This document shows, piece by piece, positions 1 to 7,437 of a DNA stretch of 35,829 nucleotides (the first letter of the stretch is position 1; every line of letters starts with the position of its first letter). Source of the stretch: Roseibacillus sp. (GTDB taxonomy: Bacteria; Verrucomicrobiota; Verrucomicrobiia; Verrucomicrobiales; Akkermansiaceae); contig PAQU01000050.1 in NCBI GenBank assembly GCA_002709395.1, forward strand, positions 23,248 through 59,076. Direction: 5' to 3'. A model generated the notes under the pieces. The model was not told the DNA's origin. It worked only from the letters and a program-made list of their open reading frames with translations, and did not search any database. The position numbers and the translations under genes were made by a program.

Positions 1-263
1 CTGGCCGACTCTTCAACATGCTAATGCTGAGTGTAATACTGGCCATATTCTCTGCGTTTGCAGGACATGTGGGAGCGCTGGTGATTCCTGAGATGCTTGG
101 TCTTCGTGGGACAGTCAGTTCTGGAATGATGGCCGTAGTCGCTGGACTGTTGTTTCTCATTGCGTGGGTGCTTGCTCCCGGGGAAGGGTTGTTTTTCAAG
201 ATTCGCAGCAGGGATCCTGGGAGAGGAGTGGGGAGCTCAAAATTACCCGGGCGGGAGCTCTAA
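1..263 (+). CDS. Metal-ion ABC transporter permease, 3' end (partial)
   Basis: The 5' end lies outside the window. The reading frame is open from base 3 and reads GRLFNMLMLSVILAIFSAFA, so the ATG at 18 in the ORF track is internal. The remaining ~86 residues contain two hydrophobic segments. The pattern (RLxxMLxLSVxLAxxSAxxGHxGA, then a small-residue-rich helix SSGMMAVVAGLLFLIAWVLAPGEGLF) is that of the last two membrane helices of ZnuB/MntB/SitD-type permeases (ABC-3 family), which import Zn, Mn or Fe across the inner membrane. The tail after the last helix is basic and poorly conserved. The metal cannot be told from this fragment. The cognate ATPase and binding protein would lie upstream of the window. 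A ZnuA-like protein at 14084 belongs to another cluster. Confidence 0.75.
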   Translation, partial: GRLFNMLMLSVILAIFSAFAGHVGALVIPEMLGLRGTVSSGMMAVVAGLLFLIAWVLAPGEGLFFKIRSRDPGRGVGSSKLPGREL

Positions 264-401
264 CAGGATACGTAAGGAGTTACCTGAAATATTCGGAATA
301 CTTTGCGATCAATAGTTGCGCGTAGTCCGAGAGCTGTGGTAAACTCGGATTCTACCGGATTTTCGAGCATTTCGATTCCGTGGCTCCAGCTACCACTCAT
401 C

Positions 402-3400
402 ATGACAGAATCAACGATGTCCGCGCTGAACCCAGATCGCGCGACGCTGAATTTCCTGAATGGATTCCCAGAGAAGGTCAGGAAGAAAGGTGAGAAGTTA
501 CAGCAGGATGGTGCGGTGACTCAAATCTTCGGTAACCACCTTTATATCCAAGGTCGGGTCGAGGACAAGGGGGGTGTTCATCGGACGACGCTTCGTCTTC
601 AGGGCAATAGATGGTTCGGGAACTGTACTGAGGAAAACGAAGATGTGGCGGGTGCTGCGATGTATGCGACCATGCTGGAGCGCATGCACCGGGGGGAGGA
701 TCTTCCTGAGTCCCCAAATGAATTTGATGATACTCCTGTTATCGACCTGATTGAGGATAAGCTCGACAGGGAGGTTGATGACAAGGAGGCGGATTTTGTC
801 AGCAAGGTAGAAAAGCGTTACCGGCGCTATGTAATTGAAGGAGAGATTCATGACCATGACATGGTCCGGTTGAGCCCCCGCTGGGAGATCAACAGTTATG
901 AACCGCTTGAGCTCTGGCCTGTTCCCCCGGGCGATATCATCGAGTTCTGGAACTACATTGCCTATGCCTTCTACAAGCGCAAACTAAGCTATCCGGATTT
1001 CATGAATGCGATCACCGACCTTGGAGCGGTGCAGCGCAAGATGAGTGACTGGGAGCAGGAGCGTGAGATAGCGTCCTGGTATGATCGGATCGAAAGAGTC
1101 AACGACAGGCCTCCGCAAGTGGAGCCGGTGGCTGCCGAGTTTCGTCTTGTTTCCACTATCAATGAGGCGCGGATTGAAGTGCGCGAGGGCGAGGGTGAGT
1201 GGTATGCCCTCCGTGAAAAACAGGAGATTGAGAGGTTGCTTGAACTCTACCGGGATTCGGCGCTGCGCACGGATGCAGCCAGCCAGATTCTCTGGGAGCA
1301 TTTCCTCAGTCACTACAGCGAGTATGGGGAGGCCGGACTCGATCTCGATGAAGAGGAATCCTGCAGATTTCTGAACCGGATGTTCTGTCAGGAGACAGTA
1401 CGAGGCCGGATGGTTAACCTTGATGTGAGGGAGTTCAAGGTGGTCAAGGAAGCACTCAAGTGGGTGTGTGACGATGATCCGGCCAATCCCAATTGCTTTG
1501 CCTTGCAACTGGTAACCAAGGGGGGAGAGGATGTCTCTCACTCGGTGCGGCTCCTGCCTGGTCGGGAGGAGCTGTATCAATCCGATGAGACGGTTTTCCC
1601 CGGGCCTCCGCGCTGGTTGGAGGAGACCGAGGTGATGCCCCGGTATCTCATACCCAAGACGGTCATAGACAGTCTAGAAGGCGTCGAGTTCCTCCGGAAA
1701 ATTGGAGCGAGGCTTCCGGAGTCGATGCGGCGAAGGGTGGTCGACCTGGATCTCTACCCTCGGTTTGAGATGAAGATCATGCAGGGTTTGACTGCTGCTG
1801 AAACGGAACATCTGGTTATTGACGTGGCCGCTCTTGAGAAGAAGGAGAGACGCAGTGAAAAACTGGTGAAGGGAGGCTGGGAACTGGTGGAGCAGAAGCC
1901 GGTCAGGGGAAAGCAGTTGCTTCGCTTCGCGAGAGAGAAACTATATCCGATACCCGGTATCCTGTCCGAACTCGGACTCTCGTATGATGAGAAGCTTGAT
2001 GCGTTCAAGACGCGTATTACCAAGCAATTCCCAGAGAAGTTTGCCGAGTGGAACGAGACAATGCCGGAATCCGTCGAGATAGAGATGGATGGCAAGCTGC
2101 GCACGATTCTGGCAGATCCTGTTTCCGCGGCGGTCCGCTTCGAGGTTGTGAATCAGGAGATCGACTGGTTTGACCTGAGAGTGGTGATCGATGTGCAGGG
2201 CGTCAATCTGAGCAAGGCCCAGATACGTCAGCTTGTCGCAGCCCGGGGAGGATATGTGCGTATGGATGATGGGTCGTGGATGCGTCTTGAGATCAAGCTC
2301 GATCCCGATCAGAGGGATGCCGTCACCCGGTTGGGCCTGGATCCATTTGACCTGTCGGGGGATACCCACCGGATGCATGCCATGCAGCTAGCCGATCCAA
2401 AGGCTGCTGAGGTCTTTGATCCGAAGGCGTGGAAGCGAATCAAGGATAGCGCCAAGGATATCAAGATTGAGGTTGAGCCGGAAGTTCCTGCGGGCTTGCA
2501 GGCCGATCTCCGGCCCTATCAGGTTGATGGCTTTAACTTTCTTGCCTATCTCGCGACCAATCGGTTCGGGGGGATTCTGGCGGATGACATGGGTCTTGGA
2601 AAGACAGTCCAGAGTCTTGCCTATATCCTGTGGCTGCGACAACTCGCCAAGGACCAGGGAAAGCATATGCCCGCCCTTGTGGTGTGCCCTAAGTCGGTGC
2701 TCGATGTCTGGGCGATGGAAGCGGATCGTTTTGCCCCGGAACTGAAAGTTCAGGTTCTGCGGAGTCGTGATCAACTGGATCTTGAGGCCCTCAAGAGCGA
2801 ACTTGATGTTCTCGTTCTGAATTATGCCCAGTTGCGTGTTGGTGGGGAAGAGCTCAACAAGGTCAAGTGGTTGGTTGTAATCCTCGATGAGGGGCAGCAG
2901 ATCAAGAATCCAGACTCCAAGGCGGCGAAGTCCGCGCGCGAGCTTAATGCGGAAAATCGTCTGGTTCTCACGGGAACCCCGATTGAGAACCGGTTGATGG
3001 ACATGTGGTCGCTCATGGCTTTTGCCATGCCGGGTGTTCTGGGCTCTCGTGCCTATTTCAAGAAGCGCTTTGACAAGCGAAAGGATCCTAACTCCCAGAA
3101 CCGTCTTGCTGCACGCTTGCGACCGTTTCTCCTGAGACGGACGAAGGGACAGGTGGCCAAGGATCTTCCCCCGCGGACCGAAGAGGAGGTCTATGCCAAC
3201 ATGGATGGGATACAGATGGAGATGTATAAGGCTGAACTGAAGCGGATCCAGAAAGCGCTGCTCGGCCTGGACTCTGATGAAGCGGTAAAGAAGAACAGTT
3301 TCGCTATTCTGCAGGGTCTCATGCGCCTGCGGCAGATCTGCTGTCACCCCGGGTTGATTGATCCCAAGTATCTGAAGGAGGAGAGCGCGAAATTGACCGC

Positions 3401-3926
3401 TCTCTTCTACCTGCTCGACCAGTTGCGTGAGGAGGGGCACAAGGTCCTGGTCTTCTCCCAGTTTGTTTCGATGCTCGAGATCATTCGAACTCAACTGGAG
3501 GTCGACAGCCGACCCTTTAACTACCTGACCGGTCAGACCAAGGACCGCAAGGGGGAGATCGAGAATTTCCAGACAAGCAAGGATCCATCGGTCTTCCTTC
3601 TGTCTCTGAAGGCCGGGGGTTCCGGCCTTAACCTGACTTCAGCATCCTATGTCATTCTCTATGATCCGTGGTGGAACCCCGCGGTGGAGAATCAGGCGAT
3701 TGATCGGACGCATCGTATCGGCCAGAAAAACAAGGTGATAGCCTATCGACTGCTGACCAGGGATTCTGTTGAGGAGAAAATCAGGGTTCTGCAGCACCAG
3801 AAGACCGCCTTGGTGACCAATGTCCTTGGGGATGAGGGCTTTGCCAGTAATCTTGGCCTTGAAGACCTCCAGTTCATCCTGAGTCACGGTGGGGAACTGG
3901 AACCCGAAGGGCCCACCGGAGAATAA
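402..3926 (+). CDS. SNF2/RapA-type DEAD-like helicase with degenerate SWIM-like N-terminus
   Basis: A 1174-residue SNF2-family DNA translocase. The C-terminal half holds the two-lobe ATPase: motif I DDMGLGKT (Lys about residue 734), motif II DEGQ (about 829), LTGTPIENR (motif III), and helicase-C motifs including SLKAGGSGLNLT and DRTHRIGQ (about 1101). DEGQ in place of DEAH is seen in bacterial SNF2 proteins. The first ~100 residues resemble a SWIM domain (beta-rich segment, then WFGNCTEEN) but lack the CxC...CxH zinc ligands. The middle ~600 residues are a long acidic region of no clear family. The ORF track starts at 303. I prefer ATG 402 (alternative 417) because the preceding 33 residues are low-quality sequence; neither start has a clear ribosome site. 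Such proteins remodel protein-DNA or RNA polymerase complexes; the substrate here is unknown. It appears to be a single-gene unit. Confidence 0.9.
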   Translation: MTESTMSALNPDRATLNFLNGFPEKVRKKGEKLQQDGAVTQIFGNHLYIQGRVEDKGGVHRTTLRLQGNRWFGNCTEENEDVAGAAMYATMLERMHRGEDLPESPNEFDDTPVIDLIEDKLDREVDDKEADFVSKVEKRYRRYVIEGEIHDHDMVRLSPRWEINSYEPLELWPVPPGDIIEFWNYIAYAFYKRKLSYPDFMNAITDLGAVQRKMSDWEQEREIASWYDRIERVNDRPPQVEPVAAEFRLVSTINEARIEVREGEGEWYALREKQEIERLLELYRDSALRTDAASQILWEHFLSHYSEYGEAGLDLDEEESCRFLNRMFCQETVRGRMVNLDVREFKVVKEALKWVCDDDPANPNCFALQLVTKGGEDVSHSVRLLPGREELYQSDETVFPGPPRWLEETEVMPRYLIPKTVIDSLEGVEFLRKIGARLPESMRRRVVDLDLYPRFEMKIMQGLTAAETEHLVIDVAALEKKERRSEKLVKGGWELVEQKPVRGKQLLRFAREKLYPIPGILSELGLSYDEKLDAFKTRITKQFPEKFAEWNETMPESVEIEMDGKLRTILADPVSAAVRFEVVNQEIDWFDLRVVIDVQGVNLSKAQIRQLVAARGGYVRMDDGSWMRLEIKLDPDQRDAVTRLGLDPFDLSGDTHRMHAMQLADPKAAEVFDPKAWKRIKDSAKDIKIEVEPEVPAGLQADLRPYQVDGFNFLAYLATNRFGGILADDMGLGKTVQSLAYILWLRQLAKDQGKHMPALVVCPKSVLDVWAMEADRFAPELKVQVLRSRDQLDLEALKSELDVLVLNYAQLRVGGEELNKVKWLVVILDEGQQIKNPDSKAAKSARELNAENRLVLTGTPIENRLMDMWSLMAFAMPGVLGSRAYFKKRFDKRKDPNSQNRLAARLRPFLLRRTKGQVAKDLPPRTEEEVYANMDGIQMEMYKAELKRIQKALLGLDSDEAVKKNSFAILQGLMRLRQICCHPGLIDPKYLKEESAKLTALFYLLDQLREEGHKVLVFSQFVSMLEIIRTQLEVDSRPFNYLTGQTKDRKGEIENFQTSKDPSVFLLSLKAGGSGLNLTSASYVILYDPWWNPAVENQAIDRTHRIGQKNKVIAYRLLTRDSVEEKIRVLQHQKTALVTNVLGDEGFASNLGLEDLQFILSHGGELEPEGPTGE

Positions 3927-4133
3927 TCAGGGCTGTTTTGCAGTAGATATGCCCGGGATTGGGCAGTGCCGGAGTCCCAGTTGCCCTGCTCGATGTGGGG
4001 ACTGCTGTGAATAGAGGATGAGAGTCGTTAAGTTTTCCGTTGTTTGAGGGCAAAGGAAGTGTTCCGATTGGCTCAGTTCCGGGGAGTGATATCCTGTCTA
4101 GTCCCCTGAATGGAATGTTCCCATCAAACCGTC

Positions 4134-5168
4134 ATGAGTCATATACACCGAATTTCATCTGCTTTTGCCGCTGCGGTGGTGAGTTGCACCTTGTTTCAGC
4201 CAGTGGGGGCAAAGCCTGCCGGTGATCGAGAGGTCTACAAGGAGGTCATTGTTCCGATTCTTCGAGGGAAGTGCTACCAGTGCCACGCCGATGTTGCTGA
4301 TAACCCTAGCGGGAAGAAGAAGATCAAGGCCAAGTTGGAACTCACTTCTCTCGACCTTGTCAAGAAGGGCGGGGACGAAGGGCCTGCGGCAGTGGCAGGC
4401 AACCTGGATGAAAGCTTGCTGCTCGTCCGAATCAAATTGCCGCACGATGACGACGAGCATATGCCCCCGGAAGGCAAGCCTCAGGTGACTGAAGAGGAGT
4501 TGAAGGTTCTTGAGTGGTGGATCAAGGCTAACCTTCCCGCGGGAAAGAGCATGAAGGACGCTGGTGCTCCTGATGATATTCTGGCCGCCGCCGGAAAGAT
4601 TCCAACGGATGAAGAGGTCAAGAAGTCACTCGCGCAGTCTTTTGCAGAAGCTGATGCCAGTGCTGCCAAGTTGGCAGCAGCACGTAAGGCCCTTGAGGCG
4701 CCCATCGCCGAGGTGTCGGGTCATTTCCCCAATGCGATTGGTTTCGTGTCACAGCAAGATAGTGACCTGACCTTTACAGCGGTGAGCATGCGGAAAGACT
4801 TCAACGATGAGCACCTTGCGAAGTTGGCCCCGGTCAGCGGAGGCTTGGTTGATGTTAATCTGGGAGCTACGGCGGTAACTGATGCCGGGGCCGTCAATCT
4901 TGGCAAGATGGCCCGGTTGAAAAAGCTCTGGCTGAATGGAACAGCGATTACGGATGCAGGCTTGGAGTCCCTGAAGGGACTGAGTGAGCTGGAATATCTC
5001 AATCTCTATGGAACCCAGGTTACCGATGAGGGTCTTAAGAAGCTTGCGGGCCTCAAGAATTTGAAGAGGCTCTATCTTTGGCAGACAAAGGTGACTCCCG
5101 GCGCAGTTGAGGAGTTCAAAAAAAGCGTAAAGGACTGTGATGTGAACATGGGGATCAAGGTGGAATAA
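4134..5168 (+). CDS. Secreted PSC1 cytochrome-type protein with leucine-rich repeats
   Basis: A 344-residue protein starting at ATG 4134; the track's 4110 start adds eight residues before the signal peptide. The N-terminus (MSHIHRISSAFAAAVVSC, ending near VGAKPA) is a Sec signal peptide. A planctomycete cytochrome C (PSC1) domain follows, with one c-type haem motif CYQCH (about residue 47) and the typical HMPPEGKPQVTEEE...LEWWIKANLPAG end. After an Ala-rich helical linker, residues ~239-330 form about four 24-residue leucine-rich repeats of the form TxITDAGLESLKGLSELEYLNL. The family is common in Verrucomicrobiota and Planctomycetota and is presumed periplasmic. The haem motif suggests electron transfer or sensing and the repeats suggest protein binding, but the function is unknown. 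A hairpin terminator follows the stop codon. Confidence 0.85.
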   Translation: MSHIHRISSAFAAAVVSCTLFQPVGAKPAGDREVYKEVIVPILRGKCYQCHADVADNPSGKKKIKAKLELTSLDLVKKGGDEGPAAVAGNLDESLLLVRIKLPHDDDEHMPPEGKPQVTEEELKVLEWWIKANLPAGKSMKDAGAPDDILAAAGKIPTDEEVKKSLAQSFAEADASAAKLAAARKALEAPIAEVSGHFPNAIGFVSQQDSDLTFTAVSMRKDFNDEHLAKLAPVSGGLVDVNLGATAVTDAGAVNLGKMARLKKLWLNGTAITDAGLESLKGLSELEYLNLYGTQVTDEGLKKLAGLKNLKRLYLWQTKVTPGAVEEFKKSVKDCDVNMGIKVE

Positions 5169-5196
5169 AGATCCCCTTGAACTGGGGCGGGTAAGC

Positions 5197-5227
5197 CTCG
5201 GACGGTTGCGTCCGGGTGGACTCTTTT
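5197..5227 (+). terminator. Intrinsic terminator after PSC1/LRR gene
   Basis: An 8-bp stem CTCGGACG/CGTCCGGG (one G-T pair) with a GTTG loop occupies 5197-5216 and is followed by a T-rich stretch ending CTCTTTT. It lies 28 bases after the stop codon, between two convergent genes. Confidence 0.55.
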
Positions 5228-5245
5228 CCCTAAGTGCTCAAGTCA

Positions 5246-6619
5246 CTACTCATCGTTTCCTCTCCCACGAAAACGATCCCTGAATTGCTGCCTGCGATCG
5301 GCATCCCGAACGATCCGCTCCTGCTGCTCGGCGGAAAGTCCGCTGCTCGGGAGCCATGCCCGGGCTTCCTCGGGATCTCGACGGATCCATGAGCGGGCCA
5401 CGCCGTTGAGAGTTTCTGAGCGGATCTCGTCATTTGCGATCGACGCGGCCCACTCTGCCGCCATCTGGGGGTCGGATCCATCCAGTTCATTGGCATAACT
5501 TCTCACTGCAGCGTCCCGCGAGGCGGAAGGTTCCATCTCGCGGAGGAAGTTGCCGGCTGAGACCGGGTCTTCCCGGGTCCAGCGCTCCATCGACTGGTTA
5601 ATTGCCCGGGACTGGGTGACCTCGGGAAGATCTGCTACCCACCGGACTGCTGCCTCAGGGTTTTCCCGGCCCAGTTCTTCCGCCACCTCGCGCACAGCTC
5701 GCTCCGCGTAGCTCTGGTCTGCATGCCTCTTGACCCATTCCGCTGCTGCAGCGGGATCCTCCCGGGCAAACTGGTCGGCTACCCGGTCGAATGCCGAAGC
5801 CTTGATGGTGCCTTCCGGTAGTTGTTCGGCCCAGGCGGTTGCGTTGGACATGCCGCGCTCGATTTGAGCTGTAGCGATAGTATCAAGTTGCCGGTCAAAT
5901 GCGTATGCGCGCCCCCGGTCCCACCATTGGCGTTCGCCTTCCTCCGCTGAGGAGTTTTCAGCTGCGCTTCGTTGTGCCTGATCAAGTTCGAGGACGAAAT
6001 CCGTGGCGGCGTCCGGATCGGAGCTGGCAAGGCCGTTGACAATGCCCTGAGCGAGGACTCCTTTTACCATGCCGTTTTCGATGCCCTCAAGATGCGCTTT
6101 GGCCCCCTCCGGATCGGCGCTGGCCCATCCGGTAATGGCTGCGATTCCTGCCTGAGCCTGACGACGGGGATCACGGCTCATTCCTTCGATGGCCTTCATG
6201 GCGCTGGCCCCATCCAGTTGTCCCCAGGCACGCAGGAAAAGAGTCATCTGAGCCTCGGAGCCATCGCCACGCCTTTTTCGTAAGTCCTCAAAGATGCTTT
6301 GAGCGTTCGAGGCGTCCATGCTGAGGATGAGTTCGGCGAAAAGCTGGTTCGCTACGAGTGGGTCGCGTTCGTTGAGGAACTGAGAGATGGTTACCCGCGA
6401 TTGCGTTCCGCGGGCTCCAGAGAGGGAAAGTCCTGGCCGTTTTCCAGCCTGAGACCCTTTGCTGGCACGCGTAACCAAGCTTTTGCTAGTGCGTTTAACC
6501 TCGATGGCGGAGTCTTCCGGTCCTTTGGCCGACTGCGTGCTGGTGCGTCCATAGAGAAACGCGATGACGGCTACGGAGAGCCAGATAGCGTGGAGAATGA
6601 AGGACTTTTTCATGTGCAA
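5246..6619 (-). CDS. Membrane-anchored alpha-helical repeat protein (DP-repeat), linked to ECF sigma gene
   Basis: A 457-residue protein of no recognised named family. The N-terminus is a signal anchor (MHMKKSFILHAIWLSVAVIAFLYG) with only about six residues before the hydrophobic stretch, so the bulk should lie outside the cytoplasm. From about residue 75 onward there are at least seven repeats of ~30-35 residues with a core like WxREDPxAAAEWVxxL (for example REDPAAAAEWVKRH, RENPEAAVRWVADL, GSDPQMAAEWAASI, RRDPEEARAWLPSS), which should fold as an alpha-alpha superhelix. It ends with an Arg-rich tail. It lies 81 bases downstream of the ECF sigma gene on the same strand, probably in one operon. 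The very short cytoplasmic part argues against a classical anti-sigma domain. Start is ATG 6619; ATG 6613 is an alternative. Confidence 0.75.
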   Translation of the reverse strand: MHMKKSFILHAIWLSVAVIAFLYGRTSTQSAKGPEDSAIEVKRTSKSLVTRASKGSQAGKRPGLSLSGARGTQSRVTISQFLNERDPLVANQLFAELILSMDASNAQSIFEDLRKRRGDGSEAQMTLFLRAWGQLDGASAMKAIEGMSRDPRRQAQAGIAAITGWASADPEGAKAHLEGIENGMVKGVLAQGIVNGLASSDPDAATDFVLELDQAQRSAAENSSAEEGERQWWDRGRAYAFDRQLDTIATAQIERGMSNATAWAEQLPEGTIKASAFDRVADQFAREDPAAAAEWVKRHADQSYAERAVREVAEELGRENPEAAVRWVADLPEVTQSRAINQSMERWTREDPVSAGNFLREMEPSASRDAAVRSYANELDGSDPQMAAEWAASIANDEIRSETLNGVARSWIRRDPEEARAWLPSSGLSAEQQERIVRDADRRQQFRDRFRGRGNDE

Positions 6620-6700
6620 AATAGGCGTTGGTGGATCTTATCTGTATTGTGCGTTACCGAGGGAGGATCTCCGCAGAGCTTTAGCCTATCGGACAGGGAG

Positions 6701-7261
6701 TCAGGAGGGATTTTTTATTTCTTTATGAAGCCACGCCTTACCATAGGTCCAGAGGGCTTCTGCACTGCGTTTTTTTAGATTCATGGCATCGGAGGCCTCA
6801 GACATCGTCATGCCTGCAAAGTAGCGGAGTTTGACCAGTTTCGCGACCTGAGGATCCTCAATCTCCAGCCTGCCAAGAGCCTCGTGTACCGCTATTAGTT
6901 CTTCGGCGGGCGCGTTAACCACAATTGATTCCTCGACCGAATCGAGATCCGTCTTGGGGGCTCCGGATCCACGCTTCTGGCTCATGTGCCTCCGGGCGTG
7001 GTCGACCAGGATTCTCCGCATGGCTTCGGCGGCAGCACCGAAGAAATGGTTTCGGTTATTCCAGTTCTCTCCTGCCGAACCCTTCAGTCGAAGCCAGGCT
7101 TCATGCACGAGGGCGGTGGCCTGCAGGGTGTGTCCGGCGCGCTCACCCGCCATCTTGCTACGGGCTAGACGGCGTAACTCCTCATAAACGGCAGGAAGAA
7201 GTTCTTCAGCCGTGCACTCTCCAGTCTCTAATCGGCAGAGAATGCGGGTTACGTCGTCCAA
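6701..7261 (-). CDS. ECF-type RNA polymerase sigma factor (Sigma70_ECF, Sig-70_X6-like)
   Basis: A 186-residue alternative sigma factor. The pattern (LPAVYEELRRLARSKM, TLQATALVHEAWLRL, RNHFFGAAAEAMRRILVDHA) is typical of the Planctomycetota/Verrucomicrobiota ECF subgroup known as TIGR02999 or PF07638. Region 4 (LVKLRYFAGMTMSEASDAMNL...SAEALWTYGKAWL, about 140-178) is the helix-turn-helix that binds the -35 element. The track start is a TTG codon at 7261. The frame stays open upstream, but no in-frame ATG or GTG is seen close by, and family members begin at about this point, so TTG is accepted. It is divergent from the kinase gene and upstream of the repeat protein. Related ECF groups in Planctomycetes are known to be linked to Ser/Thr kinases, so control by phosphorylation is plausible. 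Confidence 0.9.
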   Translation of the reverse strand: MDDVTRILCRLETGECTAEELLPAVYEELRRLARSKMAGERAGHTLQATALVHEAWLRLKGSAGENWNNRNHFFGAAAEAMRRILVDHARRHMSQKRGSGAPKTDLDSVEESIVVNAPAEELIAVHEALGRLEIEDPQVAKLVKLRYFAGMTMSEASDAMNLKKRSAEALWTYGKAWLHKEIKNPS

Positions 7262-7437
7262 GGTCCGGTCAGGGTTGTAAATGAGAAGGAGTCTGTCAAC
7301 GGGGCAGAGTGGCTCAACTGGTTATCTGCGGGAATTCCAACAAATTGACGGACATGGAGGGCGTTACGATGTTATGATCCGTCCTGCGAAAGTAAGCGGG
7401 CTCGCTAAAAGTCACTCTCTATTCATTCATTGCCACT
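7262..7437. promoter_or_regulatory. Divergent promoter region between ECF sigma and kinase genes
   Basis: A 176-base gap between divergent start codons must hold promoters for both. On the minus strand a perfect TTGACA (7294-7299) lies just upstream of the sigma start, without a good -10 at normal spacing. On the plus strand TTGACG (7345-7350) is followed after 17 bases by GATGTT, and TATGAT (7373-7378) lies 22 bases away. None is a convincing housekeeping promoter; an ECF promoter is possible. Confidence 0.3.

Noticed and set aside
2388-3494. 368-residue minus-strand ORF inside the SNF2 gene
   Set aside because: It overlaps the conserved helicase motifs on the other strand and shows no domain or signal.
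3973-4003. AGTCCC/GGGACT inverted repeat after the SNF2 gene as a terminator
   Set aside because: Only 6 bp with a 19-base loop and no T-run.
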